Shown here: positions 1 through 5,982 of the stretch, piece after piece
How positions within the stretch are numbered: the first letter of the stretch is position 1
How the letters are laid out: each line of letters starts with the position of its first letter
DNA from: Lysobacterales bacterium
Lineage (GTDB): Bacteria > Pseudomonadota > Gammaproteobacteria > Xanthomonadales > SZUA-36
Direction: 5' to 3'
Length of the DNA stretch: 6,693 bases
NCBI GenBank assembly: GCA_029287515.1
Contig: JARFQZ010000372.1
Location: forward strand, 1-6,693
Translations under genes and position numbers: made by a program
The notes under the pieces: generated by a model
The model's input: only the letters and a program-made list of their open reading frames with translations
What the model was told of the DNA's origin: nothing
The model's database searches: none

Positions 1-37
1 GCAGAACGCGGCTCCATACTGAACCAGTAACCCAGGA

Positions 38-694
38 TTATTTTTGTTCGAGTTTCATCGAGCCGATCAGGCTGGCGACGATCGCCGCGAGGTAGAACAT
101 TCCGGTCACCGCCTCGAGTATAACGATGACTTGCGCCAGCGGAATGGCGGGGCTGATGTCGCCATACCCGAGCGTCGTCAGGGTGACAAAACTGAAATAG
201 GTTGTCGTCGGGAGATTGTCATACCAGGCTGCTACTTCGATACCTTTGAACGCCATTGGCCTGAACTCGAGCAGGAGCGTGTAGAAAATTGAAAATATGT
301 AGCCGATGATGATGTACAAAGCCACGGAGCCCACAATGATGTTGAGGTCCACTTTGCCCGTTAGCAACACCTGGCTTCCGACCAGCCAGGCAGCTATGAA
401 CATAAACAGCAGCAGCAGGGTGAGATAGGAAAATTCGAAGTAATACATCTGGGTGGTATTTCGGGCCACGACCGTGGTCAGGATGAGGCCAACCAGGATC
501 AGGAGTCCTTTGGCAAACTTGCGATTGGTCCTCAGACCGAGCAGGGAAAGAAACAGCAGTGCGACGCTGATGAACTCCAGCAGTTCGAGCGTCCAGTTAT
601 CCGGCACCTCGGTCGTTATGGCGCCTGTAATCATCAGGCCGATCATGGATATTGTGAGCCAGATGAAATGATTCTTCTCGTGCACTATGGCCAT
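38..694 (-). CDS. Potassium channel family protein (two-pore-helix ion channel domain, no RCK)
   Basis: Integral inner-membrane protein of 218 aa, predicted to conduct K+. The pore signature TTLGYGD is at residues 173-179, preceded by an aromatic pore helix (YFSFVTL, about 166-172) and followed by a last membrane helix (about 186-212). This is the Ion_trans_2 arrangement. Before the pore there are about five hydrophobic stretches (roughly 10-26, 36-53, 62-77, 88-111, 116-141). None has the regularly spaced Arg/Lys of a voltage-sensing S4. The protein ends with a short tail (KLEQK), so there is no cytoplasmic RCK/TrkA-N gating domain; what opens it is not visible. The frame is open up to a TTG at 742 (234 aa). 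I prefer the ATG at 692-694 because AGGA lies 8 nt upstream of it and the extra 16 residues do not look channel-like. It is divergent from deoA. Family call is firm; ion selectivity is inferred from the filter. Confidence 0.9.
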   Translation of the reverse strand: MAIVHEKNHFIWLTISMIGLMITGAITTEVPDNWTLELLEFISVALLFLSLLGLRTNRKFAKGLLILVGLILTTVVARNTTQMYYFEFSYLTLLLLFMFIAAWLVGSQVLLTGKVDLNIIVGSVALYIIIGYIFSIFYTLLLEFRPMAFKGIEVAAWYDNLPTTTYFSFVTLTTLGYGDISPAIPLAQVIVILEAVTGMFYLAAIVASLIGSMKLEQK

Positions 695-702
695 CGACGC
701 AT

Positions 703-706
703 TCCT
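703..706 (-). promoter_or_regulatory. Ribosome binding site that decides the channel gene start
   Basis: On the minus strand AGGA lies 8 nt upstream of the ATG at 694. The alternative TTG at 742 has no comparable purine run at the right distance, so this site supports the 218-residue product. Confidence 0.55.
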
Positions 707-723
707 GCTGTAAAACCGTAGAA

Positions 724-730
724 TATAATA
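724..730. promoter_or_regulatory. Divergent -10-like elements between channel gene and deoA
   Basis: The plus strand has a perfect TATAAT at 724-729. It would start a transcript near 736 with a leader of about 33 nt before deoA. Read on the minus strand, the same bases give TATTAT (730 down to 725), suitably placed for the channel gene. No good TTGACA-like -35 lies 16-18 bp from the plus-strand box (best candidates match 2 of 6 positions), so an activator may be needed. This is an AT-rich island in a GC-rich neighbourhood. Promoter activity is inferred from position and sequence only. Confidence 0.4.
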
Positions 731-768
731 CTCCAAAATCAAACGATGCCTGCCGCCCGGGACGCCTG

Positions 769-2100
769 ATGCAACTGGCCGAAGAAATCATTCTGAAAAA
801 ACGAGATGGCTTGTCCCTTACCCGGGCTGAGATCCGGTCATTCATCGAGGGCGTTTCCAGGCAGACAGTCTCAGATGCGCAGATTGCAGCTTTTGCGATG
901 GCTACCTTTTTCAACGGCATGAACCTGGATGAAGAAAGGGACCTGACCCTGGCGATGAGGGATAGCGGCAAGGTGTTGTCCTGGGAAAACCTGGACGGTC
1001 CGGCACTGGACAAGCATTCTACGGGCGGGGTGGGTGACCTGGTGAGCCTGCTGCTCGGCCCGGTTGTTGCGTCCTGTGGCGCTTACGTGCCGATGATTTC
1101 AGGCCGTGGACTGGGACACACCGGGGGAACCCTAGACAAGCTCGACAGTATCCCCGGTTTCGATACCCAGCCGGAGGGCGCCCGCTTTCAGCGGCTGGTG
1201 CGGGAAAACGGAATCGCCATTATCGGTCAGACGGACGACCTGGCACCGGCGGACCGCCGGATTTACGCGGTCAGGGATGTGACCGCAACGGTTGCGTCCA
1301 CACCACTGATTATTTCATCGATCCTGTCCAAGAAGCTGGCGGAAGGGCTGGATGCGCTGGTCATGGACATCAAGTTCGGTTCCGGGGCTTTTACGCCGGG
1401 GCCCGAAGAAGCAGTCAGGCTGGCCCGGGACATATCGCGGGTTGCCTATACCGCCGGCTTACCCTGTAACGCACTGGTGACCGACATGGATCAACCGCTG
1501 GCCTGGACGGCGGGCAATGCCCTGGAGGTCCATGAAGCGGTCTCTTTTCTGAAGGGGGATGAACGACACGCCAGGCTGGCCACGGTTGTGGAAGAACTGT
1601 CTGCAGAATTGCTGCTGCTTGGCGGATTGGCCGCCAGTGCGGAGGAAAGCAGGCAGAAGGTCAGGGATTCTCTGGACTCCGGTCGGGCGGCCGAAAAGTT
1701 CGCCGCCATGGTTACGGCCCAGGGAGGCCCTACAAACCTGCTGGAACACCCTGAATTGTTCTTGCCGGCGGCGGCCATCGCCAGGCCGGTTTTTCCGGCA
1801 CGCGCGGGTTACGTCAGCGCCATTGATGCCAGGGCCATGGGCATGGTGGTTATAGCCCTGGGTGGCGGCAGGCAACGAGTCGAAGACCCGATCGATCCTT
1901 CGGTCGGGATTTCACAGATCAGCGGTGTTGGTGCCCGGGTTGATACCAATACGCCGCTGGCATTTATCCATGCATCCACCGAAGATGACTGGGACCGTGC
2001 AGCACAATTGTTGAGTGACGCCTACACGATTGGCGGTGATGCGGTTGAGGTTCGGCCCGCCATCTATGCGCAAATAGAAGGGAAGAGCACCCATGAGTAA
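769..2100 (+). CDS. deoA: Thymidine phosphorylase
   Basis: Cytoplasmic enzyme that splits thymidine (and deoxyuridine) with phosphate into the free base and 2-deoxyribose-1-phosphate, for pyrimidine salvage and use of deoxyribose as carbon. At 443 aa it matches the E. coli enzyme (440 aa) and aligns with it from the first residues (AEEIILKKRDG). The phosphate-binding motif KHSTGGVGD is at 82-90 and the family signature SGRGLGHTGGTLD at 111-123. Residues R169, S184 and K188 correspond to the thymine-contacting R171, S186 and K190 of E. coli DeoA. The C-terminal PYNP domain (about 340-435) includes the Gly-rich ALGGGRQR. The ATG at 769 follows GGGA at 6-nt spacing. It is the first gene of an operon with cdd, whose start overlaps the deoA stop by 8 nt. 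A two-substrate pyrimidine nucleoside phosphorylase is less likely given the DeoA-type sequence. Confidence 0.97.
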   Translation: MQLAEEIILKKRDGLSLTRAEIRSFIEGVSRQTVSDAQIAAFAMATFFNGMNLDEERDLTLAMRDSGKVLSWENLDGPALDKHSTGGVGDLVSLLLGPVVASCGAYVPMISGRGLGHTGGTLDKLDSIPGFDTQPEGARFQRLVRENGIAIIGQTDDLAPADRRIYAVRDVTATVASTPLIISSILSKKLAEGLDALVMDIKFGSGAFTPGPEEAVRLARDISRVAYTAGLPCNALVTDMDQPLAWTAGNALEVHEAVSFLKGDERHARLATVVEELSAELLLLGGLAASAEESRQKVRDSLDSGRAAEKFAAMVTAQGGPTNLLEHPELFLPAAAIARPVFPARAGYVSAIDARAMGMVVIALGGGRQRVEDPIDPSVGISQISGVGARVDTNTPLAFIHASTEDDWDRAAQLLSDAYTIGGDAVEVRPAIYAQIEGKSTHE

Positions 2101-2512
2101 TCCAGCCCCTGTTTTCCTGAAACTCAAAGAGAAAGCGGCCAGGTCCGCCGCACGTTCCTATTCCCCCTACAGCCGGTTTCCCGTTGGTGCAGCGGTGATC
2201 AGCGAGGAAGGGGTCGTTTATGGCGGCTGCAACGTCGAGAATGCTTCTTTCGGATTGACCCAGTGTGCGGAAAGGTCCGCACTTACCGCGGCCATCTGCG
2301 ACGGTGCGAAGCCCGGTAGTTTGAAAACCCTGGTTATTTACACACCCGGAGATACAGCTCATTCTCCGTGCGGTGCCTGCAGGCAGGTGATGCATGAGTT
2401 GATGGCGGAAGATTCAGAGGTAATTTCCTGCTGTGACAGCGATGACCGTCTGCTCTGGGCGCCGTCTCAATACCTCCCTGACCCGTTTGATCCATCAGTT
2501 CTTCTGAAATGA
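2093..2512 (+). CDS. cdd: Cytidine deaminase (small homotetrameric type)
   Basis: Zinc hydrolase that deaminates cytidine and deoxycytidine to uridine and deoxyuridine; the latter can feed DeoA encoded just upstream. The 139-aa length fits the short, three-cysteine tetrameric class rather than the about 294-aa dimeric E. coli class. Visible motifs are the substrate loop SPYSRFPVGAA (24-34), the ribose-binding NVEN (47-50), the catalytic CAE with Zn ligand C58 and proton-shuttling E60, and PCGACRQ (92-98) with Zn ligands C93 and C96. The C-terminal LLWAPSQYLPDPF matches the family tail. The ATG overlaps the end of deoA (ATGAGTAA shared) and is preceded by AAGGGAAG at 2078-2085, so translation is probably coupled. 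No key residue is missing. Confidence 0.96.
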   Translation: MSNPAPVFLKLKEKAARSAARSYSPYSRFPVGAAVISEEGVVYGGCNVENASFGLTQCAERSALTAAICDGAKPGSLKTLVIYTPGDTAHSPCGACRQVMHELMAEDSEVISCCDSDDRLLWAPSQYLPDPFDPSVLLK

Positions 2513-2740
2513 CGACGCCTGGTTTGGATACAATGGATCTGCTCAATGCGCAGACCGGGAAAATCACCTGGGGAGAACTTGCGCGGCATTTCGCCCGCGG
2601 AAGGCGCCTTGCACAGGGCCATGGATGAAGACGCCATTCGGTGGGAAACAGAAAAAAGTGAATTCTGGGCTGTCGTAGTAGCTCCATGGGTGTTGGTGCA
2701 GGAGATTAAGGGAGTCTCACGCGCGACGGCAGCCGGTTAG
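2509..2740 (+). pseudogene. Decayed DUF2288 family gene (frameshift plus internal loss)
   Basis: Two pieces of a DUF2288 protein, a small conserved proteobacterial family of unknown function, sit in different frames. The N-terminal piece starts at ATG 2509, overlapping the cdd stop as ATGA, and reads 39 residues to a TGA at 2626-2628. It contains LLNAQTGKITWGELARHFARG, the usual family start. The C-terminal piece is shifted by one frame, is recognisable from about 2606 and ends at TAG 2738-2740. It holds the family's hallmark end FWAVVVAPWVLVQE (from 2663). From memory the family is about 100 aa with some 50 residues between these motifs; here about 61 nt separate them. So roughly 30 codons are lost as well as the frame, which a one-base sequencing error cannot explain. 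Placement suggests the intact gene was third in the deoA-cdd operon. A still-translated short N-terminal peptide is possible but unlikely to be functional. Confidence 0.75.
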
Positions 2741-2746
2741 CGCTTC

Positions 2747-2761
2747 TTCGCCTGTGGCGAA
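2747..2761. repeat. Short stem-loop in the convergent intergenic region
   Basis: TTCGCC (2747-2752), loop TGT, GGCGAA (2756-2761): a perfect 6-bp stem with a 3-nt loop, just after the DUF2288 remnant. No T-run follows on either strand, so it is not a classical intrinsic terminator. Confidence 0.45.
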
Positions 2762-2780
2762 ACCGCACTTCCCTCTTTGC

Positions 2781-2820
2781 CTGCGCTTCCCTGCTCCCGC
2801 CGCTAGGCGGTGGAAGGCGG
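2781..2820. repeat. GC-rich nested stem-loop between converging genes
   Basis: The inner stem is CCGCC (2797-2801), loop GCTA, GGCGG (2806-2810). The outer stem is CTTCC (2786-2790) with GGAAG (2812-2816), and after one bulged G it continues with 2781-2784 against 2817-2820, including one G-T wobble. The two stems are separated by an asymmetric internal loop (6 nt against 1). It lies between the DUF2288 remnant and the minus-strand 5-alpha-reductase end, where a two-way transcription barrier or a REP-like element would be expected. No U-tract follows on either strand. The rest of 2741-2845 holds no gene I can support. Confidence 0.45.
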
Positions 2821-2845
2821 CTGCGCTCATCGGCGTTGTTTGGCT

Positions 2846-3583
2846 TCAGAAAATACCAGGGATGAGGATCTTCCGGTCCGGGGGATAATCGGGAAAGCGC
2901 TCGCGGTACCACCGGTGGTTTGAAATGGCCCGGGGTGCGAGGTTGCAGAAAGTGAAAAGGGCGAAAGCCACGCCTGCCAGAGACCAGGTCATGACCGCCC
3001 ATCCTGTCCACTGCAGAATCTCACCGAGGTAATGCGGGGAACTGACCCACCGGAACATTCCACCGGTGGGAATGCTGTATCCGGTTTCACCGGGTTTTCG
3101 CAATAGCCGAATGGTCCGGTCCGACCTGAAATGCAGCAGAAATCCCAACATGAAAATCACTGCTCCGATGATGAAGTGCAATGTCAATAATGGTGCGGCC
3201 TGTTTGCCGGCGTTCAGCAGGGCTTCGGCATTGTTGTACCCGTTCAATGAATTGAAAGCGACAGCGAACAGTACCAGCAGGGCAGGGAAAGTCCGGTCCG
3301 AAGGCTGCATCAGGGCCGGAAATACAAAGGTTCGATAACTGTAGTGAAATACCCAGAAACACAAGGGGATCCAGGCTTGCGGATTGGCCCCGGCGGGACC
3401 GGTCAACACCAGCACAGTGATCACCAGCAGCGCGGGCAATTCCATCAGCACCCAGGCAGTTCTGTTGGGAAGGTCAGGTCCCCAACCGGCCTCGTGATGC
3501 CGGCCATAGGGTGCGGTAACCCATAACAGGCTAAGGAAAACCAGTGGGCAGAGCGCAAATTGGATCAACAGGGGCAGACTCAT
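2846..3583 (-). CDS. Steroid 5-alpha-reductase family protein (3-oxo-5-alpha-steroid 4-dehydrogenase type)
   Basis: Polytopic membrane protein of 245 aa that should reduce an enone double bond with NADPH, as SRD5A enzymes do on 3-oxo-delta4 steroids. The length is close to human SRD5A1/2 (254-259 aa) and the similarity runs throughout. N-terminal PYGRH is at 25-29. MELPA is at 47-51, with E48 matching catalytic E57 of human SRD5A2. HYSYRTFVFPALM is at 80-92, with Y81 matching Y91. The NADPH-binding C-terminal half has LRKPGETGYSIPTGG (161-175), HYLGEILQW (184-192), AFALFTFCNLAPRA (206-219), HHRWY-like NHRWY (222-226) and the end RKILIPGIF. About six to seven hydrophobic segments are visible. 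The ATG at 3581-3583 has only a weak upstream AAGA. The natural substrate cannot be read from the neighbours: no sterol-degradation gene is present. Family call is strong; steroid as substrate is inference. Confidence 0.9.
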   Translation of the reverse strand: MSLPLLIQFALCPLVFLSLLWVTAPYGRHHEAGWGPDLPNRTAWVLMELPALLVITVLVLTGPAGANPQAWIPLCFWVFHYSYRTFVFPALMQPSDRTFPALLVLFAVAFNSLNGYNNAEALLNAGKQAAPLLTLHFIIGAVIFMLGFLLHFRSDRTIRLLRKPGETGYSIPTGGMFRWVSSPHYLGEILQWTGWAVMTWSLAGVAFALFTFCNLAPRAISNHRWYRERFPDYPPDRKILIPGIF

Positions 3584-3607
3584 TGCTGCATCTTGCCAGA
3601 TATTCGT

Positions 3608-3613
3608 TATGAT
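3608..3613 (+). promoter_or_regulatory. Possible -10 element for a leaderless PepSY transcript
   Basis: TATGAT lies 6 nt before the ATG at 3620, so transcription would begin at or next to the start codon. No Shine-Dalgarno is visible there. The only -35-like sequence, TTGCTG at 3583-3588, is 19 bp away, which is long. Weak, position-based evidence. Confidence 0.2.
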
Positions 3614-3619
3614 GCGCCA

Positions 3620-4375
3620 ATGAGATCATTATTCAGAAAACTGCACCGCTGGCTGGGGTTGTTGATGGCCGTGCAGATCGTTGCCTGGATGGGCAGCGGG
3701 CTGTACTTCAGCCTGATACCCATTGCCGAAATACGCGGTGAACACCTGACGCAATCCAAGCCACACCCCGATCGGCAACAACTGCGGGAACTGGCTCGTC
3801 CGAGTGAATTCGAAGACACACTCACCCGGCATCTGGGTGAGGGCTGGTCATTGCGCGAACTGGAACTCTTTAGCCGGGATGGCGAGACTTTCTGGCGGAC
3901 TGAGGTCGAATCCGGTGGCGTGGTGCAAGTTCGATTGCTATCGGCGAATGGCAACCGGGTAGAGCCGCAATTGACCGGTGATCAGGCGAAGGCTCATGCT
4001 GAGAAATGGCTGATAACGCCATTCAGCGCAGAGTCGGTTGAATGGATTGAGGACCTGTCGCAGAGTCCGGAAATTCGTGGGCGCGATTTACCGGTGTGGA
4101 AGGTGGCATTCAAAGAGCCTGCCTCCGTCAATCTTTATATCCATCCCTGGACGGGCGAATTACTGGCAAGGCGGACCCCCCAATGGCGGATTTTCGATTT
4201 CCTCTGGATGCTCCACATCATGGATTTCGACACCCGGGATAATTTCAATCATCCCCTGCTGCAGGTTGCTGCGGCTCTCGGTCTGACGGTCACCCTCGGT
4301 GGGGTCGTTTTGTGGGCAATAACCACTCGGCTTTTCCGAAGGAGCCGGAAGCGCCCCGGTCCTGTTATTGGCTGA
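3620..4375 (+). CDS. PepSY domain-containing membrane protein
   Basis: Membrane-anchored protein of 251 aa with the layout of PepSY-associated TM proteins. It has a basic N-terminus (MRSLFRKLHRWLG), a first transmembrane helix (about 11-34), a periplasmic region of about 175 residues, a second helix (about 212-236) and an Arg/Lys-rich cytoplasmic tail (RLFRRSRKRPG). The PepSY repeat is recognisable near the end of the periplasmic part as WKVAFKEPASVNLYIHPWTG (160-179), followed by the typical LWMLHIMDFDTRDNFNH (195-211). Related proteins are often linked to iron or haem uptake, flavin/haem reductases or peptidase inhibition, but nothing nearby points to one role. An in-frame ATG at 3560 would overlap the start of the divergent reductase gene; ATG 3620 matches the family start, so I use it. 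The stop lies inside the convergent dehydrogenase gene (11-bp tail overlap). Confidence 0.85.
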   Translation: MRSLFRKLHRWLGLLMAVQIVAWMGSGLYFSLIPIAEIRGEHLTQSKPHPDRQQLRELARPSEFEDTLTRHLGEGWSLRELELFSRDGETFWRTEVESGGVVQVRLLSANGNRVEPQLTGDQAKAHAEKWLITPFSAESVEWIEDLSQSPEIRGRDLPVWKVAFKEPASVNLYIHPWTGELLARRTPQWRIFDFLWMLHIMDFDTRDNFNHPLLQVAAALGLTVTLGGVVLWAITTRLFRRSRKRPGPVIG

Positions 4376-5396
4376 TCTGCAGAACTTTCGCGCCCCGGAT
4401 ATGGCCTTGTTTCAACTCCGCCAGCGCCTGGTTCGCTTGTTCCAGCGGATAGGCGGTCACCCGCGGTTGAAGCGGAATCGCCGCAGCCAGCTTCAGACAG
4501 TCACGCACGTCATTCCGGGTGACGTTGGCGACAGTGGTAAGCGTCTTTTCACGCCACAGGTGCCTGTCATAGTCCAGTCCTGCCAGTAACGCCCGGTCGC
4601 CGGATTCCTTCCTGATGGCGTTGATGACCAGTCGCCCCCCCGGCTCAAGAGCGTCCATGGCGGCAAGTACCGGAAGCCAGGCGGGCGTCGTATCGATGAT
4701 GGCGTGCAAGCCGTTATCCGGCCGGTCAGTGGTATCTCCCGCCCAACCGGCCCCCAGGTCCAGTGCGAACTCGCGTTCTTTTTCGCTGCGTGCAAAAACA
4801 TGGATTTCGGAGTCAGGGTAGAGGTGTTGCGCCATTTGCAGCACCAGGTGGCCCGATGCGCCAAACCCGGTCAGCCCAAGCCTTTGACCGTTCTCGAGGT
4901 GGCATAGCCTGAGAGACCGAAAACCCACGGCACCGGCGCACAGCAAGGGAGTGGCCTCCAGGTCGCCTAATCTTTCGGGAATCAGGTGCACAAAGGCTTC
5001 GGGCGCCGTCATGTATTCAGCGTAACCTCCGGCCGTATCCCGCCCGCAGGCACAGAACTCGGGACACAGGTTTTCAGTGCCGGCAAGGCACCACTGGCAG
5101 ATGCCGCAGGCCGAGTGAATCCAGGCTACTCCGACCCGTTTTCCTGTCCAGGCCACCGAACACTGTTCCCCCTGGCCAACAATGGTTCCCACGACCTGGT
5201 GGCCAGGGGTCATGGGCAGCGAGGCCGGCGCGGTCCGGCCTTCGATTTCATCGATTTCCGTGTGACAGACGCCGCAGGCATGAACGCGGATCAACAGTTC
5301 TTTGCTTCCGGGCCTCGGTACTTCTACGGCACGCGCTTCCAGCGGTGGGCGGCCAGCGGCGATTGGTCCCAGTTCCACGATTTGCATCGCGCGCAT
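4365..5396 (-). CDS. Zinc-dependent alcohol dehydrogenase (MDR superfamily)
   Basis: Cytoplasmic NAD(P)-dependent medium-chain dehydrogenase, 343 aa from the ATG at 5396, expected to interconvert an alcohol and an aldehyde or ketone. The catalytic zinc ligands are C41 (in HACGVCHTE), H66 (in PGHQVVG) and C153 (in PLLCAG). The structural zinc loop has C97, C100, C103 and C111. The Rossmann motif GFGASG is at 177-182. This pattern fits the AdhA-like zinc-binding alcohol dehydrogenase family of about 330-345 aa. The residue after H66 is Gln instead of the Glu of classical ADHs (GHE); I recall Gln in this subfamily too. The frame is open further up, with ATGs at 5417 and 5450 (361 aa). None has a good ribosome site, and the family typically begins at MRAMQ-like sequence, hence 5396. 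Substrate unknown. Convergent with the PepSY gene, divergent from usp. Confidence 0.93.
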   Translation of the reverse strand: MRAMQIVELGPIAAGRPPLEARAVEVPRPGSKELLIRVHACGVCHTEIDEIEGRTAPASLPMTPGHQVVGTIVGQGEQCSVAWTGKRVGVAWIHSACGICQWCLAGTENLCPEFCACGRDTAGGYAEYMTAPEAFVHLIPERLGDLEATPLLCAGAVGFRSLRLCHLENGQRLGLTGFGASGHLVLQMAQHLYPDSEIHVFARSEKEREFALDLGAGWAGDTTDRPDNGLHAIIDTTPAWLPVLAAMDALEPGGRLVINAIRKESGDRALLAGLDYDRHLWREKTLTTVANVTRNDVRDCLKLAAAIPLQPRVTAYPLEQANQALAELKQGHIRGAKVLQISQ

Positions 5397-5479
5397 GCGA
5401 TCAGGAATCTTGTCCATTACCTGAATGATAATAGCCAGAACCTCGGGCATCGTTGACGGTAGTCATCCACTTTGGCCGG

Positions 5480-5501
5480 CACTGGTCTAAACTTAGTAGT
5501 G
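5480..5501. promoter_or_regulatory. Imperfect palindrome upstream of usp, possible operator
   Basis: CTAA-AC-TTAG (5487-5496) is flanked by CACT (5480-5483) and AGTG (5498-5501), making a nested inverted repeat with unequal 3-nt and 1-nt gaps. It lies about 30 bp before the usp start in the divergent gap with the dehydrogenase gene, so it could bind a regulator of either. I recognise no specific regulator's site. Confidence 0.25.
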
Positions 5502-5518
5502 GGGTATCCTTTGATCAC

Positions 5519-5522
5519 GGAG
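5519..5522 (+). promoter_or_regulatory. Ribosome binding site of usp
   Basis: GGAG ends 7 nt before the ATG at 5530, the clearest Shine-Dalgarno in the window. It fixes the start of the stress protein and may also drive the downstream yjdF-like gene, which has no site of its own. Confidence 0.7.
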
Positions 5523-5529
5523 AAAAATT

Positions 5530-5982
5530 ATGTCCGGATACAATAAGATTGCAGTTGCGATTGATTTGAGCAGTGAGTCATCTGCCGTCATGAAGCGCGC
5601 GCTTGATGTGGCTGCACCGGATAGCGAAATCCATCTGATCTATGTCCAGGAACCCATGGATTCGGTATACATGGGTGTGGTTCCATACGGCCCGGTTTTC
5701 GTCGGCATGGACGAAGTCGAAGAGAATCTGCGTTCCGAATTGCGCCAGAAACTGGACACTATCGGAGAGGAAGCCGGTGTTCCCGAATCGTGCCGCCATT
5801 TTCTCAATGGTACGCCGGCCAGGGAAATTCGCCGCTTTGCGGAAGAGAATGACATGGAACTGATCGTGCTGGGTACGCATGGCCAGAAAGGTGTTCAGTT
5901 ATTGCTGGGCGCAACGGCCAATTCAGTGCTGCACGGTTCCAGTTGTGATGTATTGGCTGTACGGGTCATCGAAGCCGAATAA
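5530..5982 (+). CDS. Universal stress protein (UspA family)
   Basis: Single-domain cytoplasmic Usp of 150 aa. The N-terminal strand IAVAIDLS (7-14) carries the conserved Asp (D12) that contacts adenine in ATP-binding members. The mid-protein LNGTPAREI (92-100) is the usual G-x-P-x-x-x-I turn. The C-terminal nucleotide loop is GTHGQKGVQLLLGAT (115-129), followed by NSVLHGSSCDVLAVRV. In the classical ATP-binding motif (G-2x-G-9x-G-S/T) the spacing is 9; here it is 8 and the S/T position is Ala128 followed by Thr. I recall the shorter spacing as usual in the gammaproteobacterial UspA subtype, so nucleotide binding is uncertain. The start is well supported by GGAG at 7 nt. It is the first gene of a tight run with yjdF and the AlkB-like gene. 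Usp proteins respond to stress and growth arrest; the exact role here is unknown. Confidence 0.95.
   Translation: MSGYNKIAVAIDLSSESSAVMKRALDVAAPDSEIHLIYVQEPMDSVYMGVVPYGPVFVGMDEVEENLRSELRQKLDTIGEEAGVPESCRHFLNGTPAREIRRFAEENDMELIVLGTHGQKGVQLLLGATANSVLHGSSCDVLAVRVIEAE

Noticed and set aside
1..30. Possible C-terminal tail of an upstream plus-strand gene (AERGSILNQ then TAA)
   Set aside because: Nine codons are too few to recognise anything; no feature can be supported in 1-37.
597..1013. Minus-strand open frame of 138 codons across the channel/deoA gap
   Set aside because: It runs antisense through the well-identified deoA start and the channel gene, and its low-complexity Ser/Arg-rich product matches no family I know.
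1459..1875. Minus-strand open frame of 138 codons inside deoA
   Set aside because: It lies fully antisense to conserved deoA coding sequence; an artefact of GC-rich codon use.
2781..2820. Intrinsic terminator for the converging transcripts
   Set aside because: A strong hairpin exists but no T-run follows on either strand.
3560..3619. Longer start for the PepSY protein (20 extra residues)
   Set aside because: It would overlap the divergent reductase start, and the extra residues are not like a signal anchor; MRSLFRKLHRWLG at 3620 is the typical family start.
5397..5450. Longer start for the alcohol dehydrogenase (ATG 5450 or 5417)
   Set aside because: The added residues have no family counterpart and no proper ribosome site; kept only as an alternative.
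5471..5493. Sigma-54-like TGGC/GGCAC promoter before usp
   Set aside because: The required GG and GC dinucleotides are not found at the correct 10-bp separation.
5511..5520. FNR-like half site TTGAT before usp
   Set aside because: The second half (ATCAA) is absent at the required spacing, and the site is next to the ribosome binding site.
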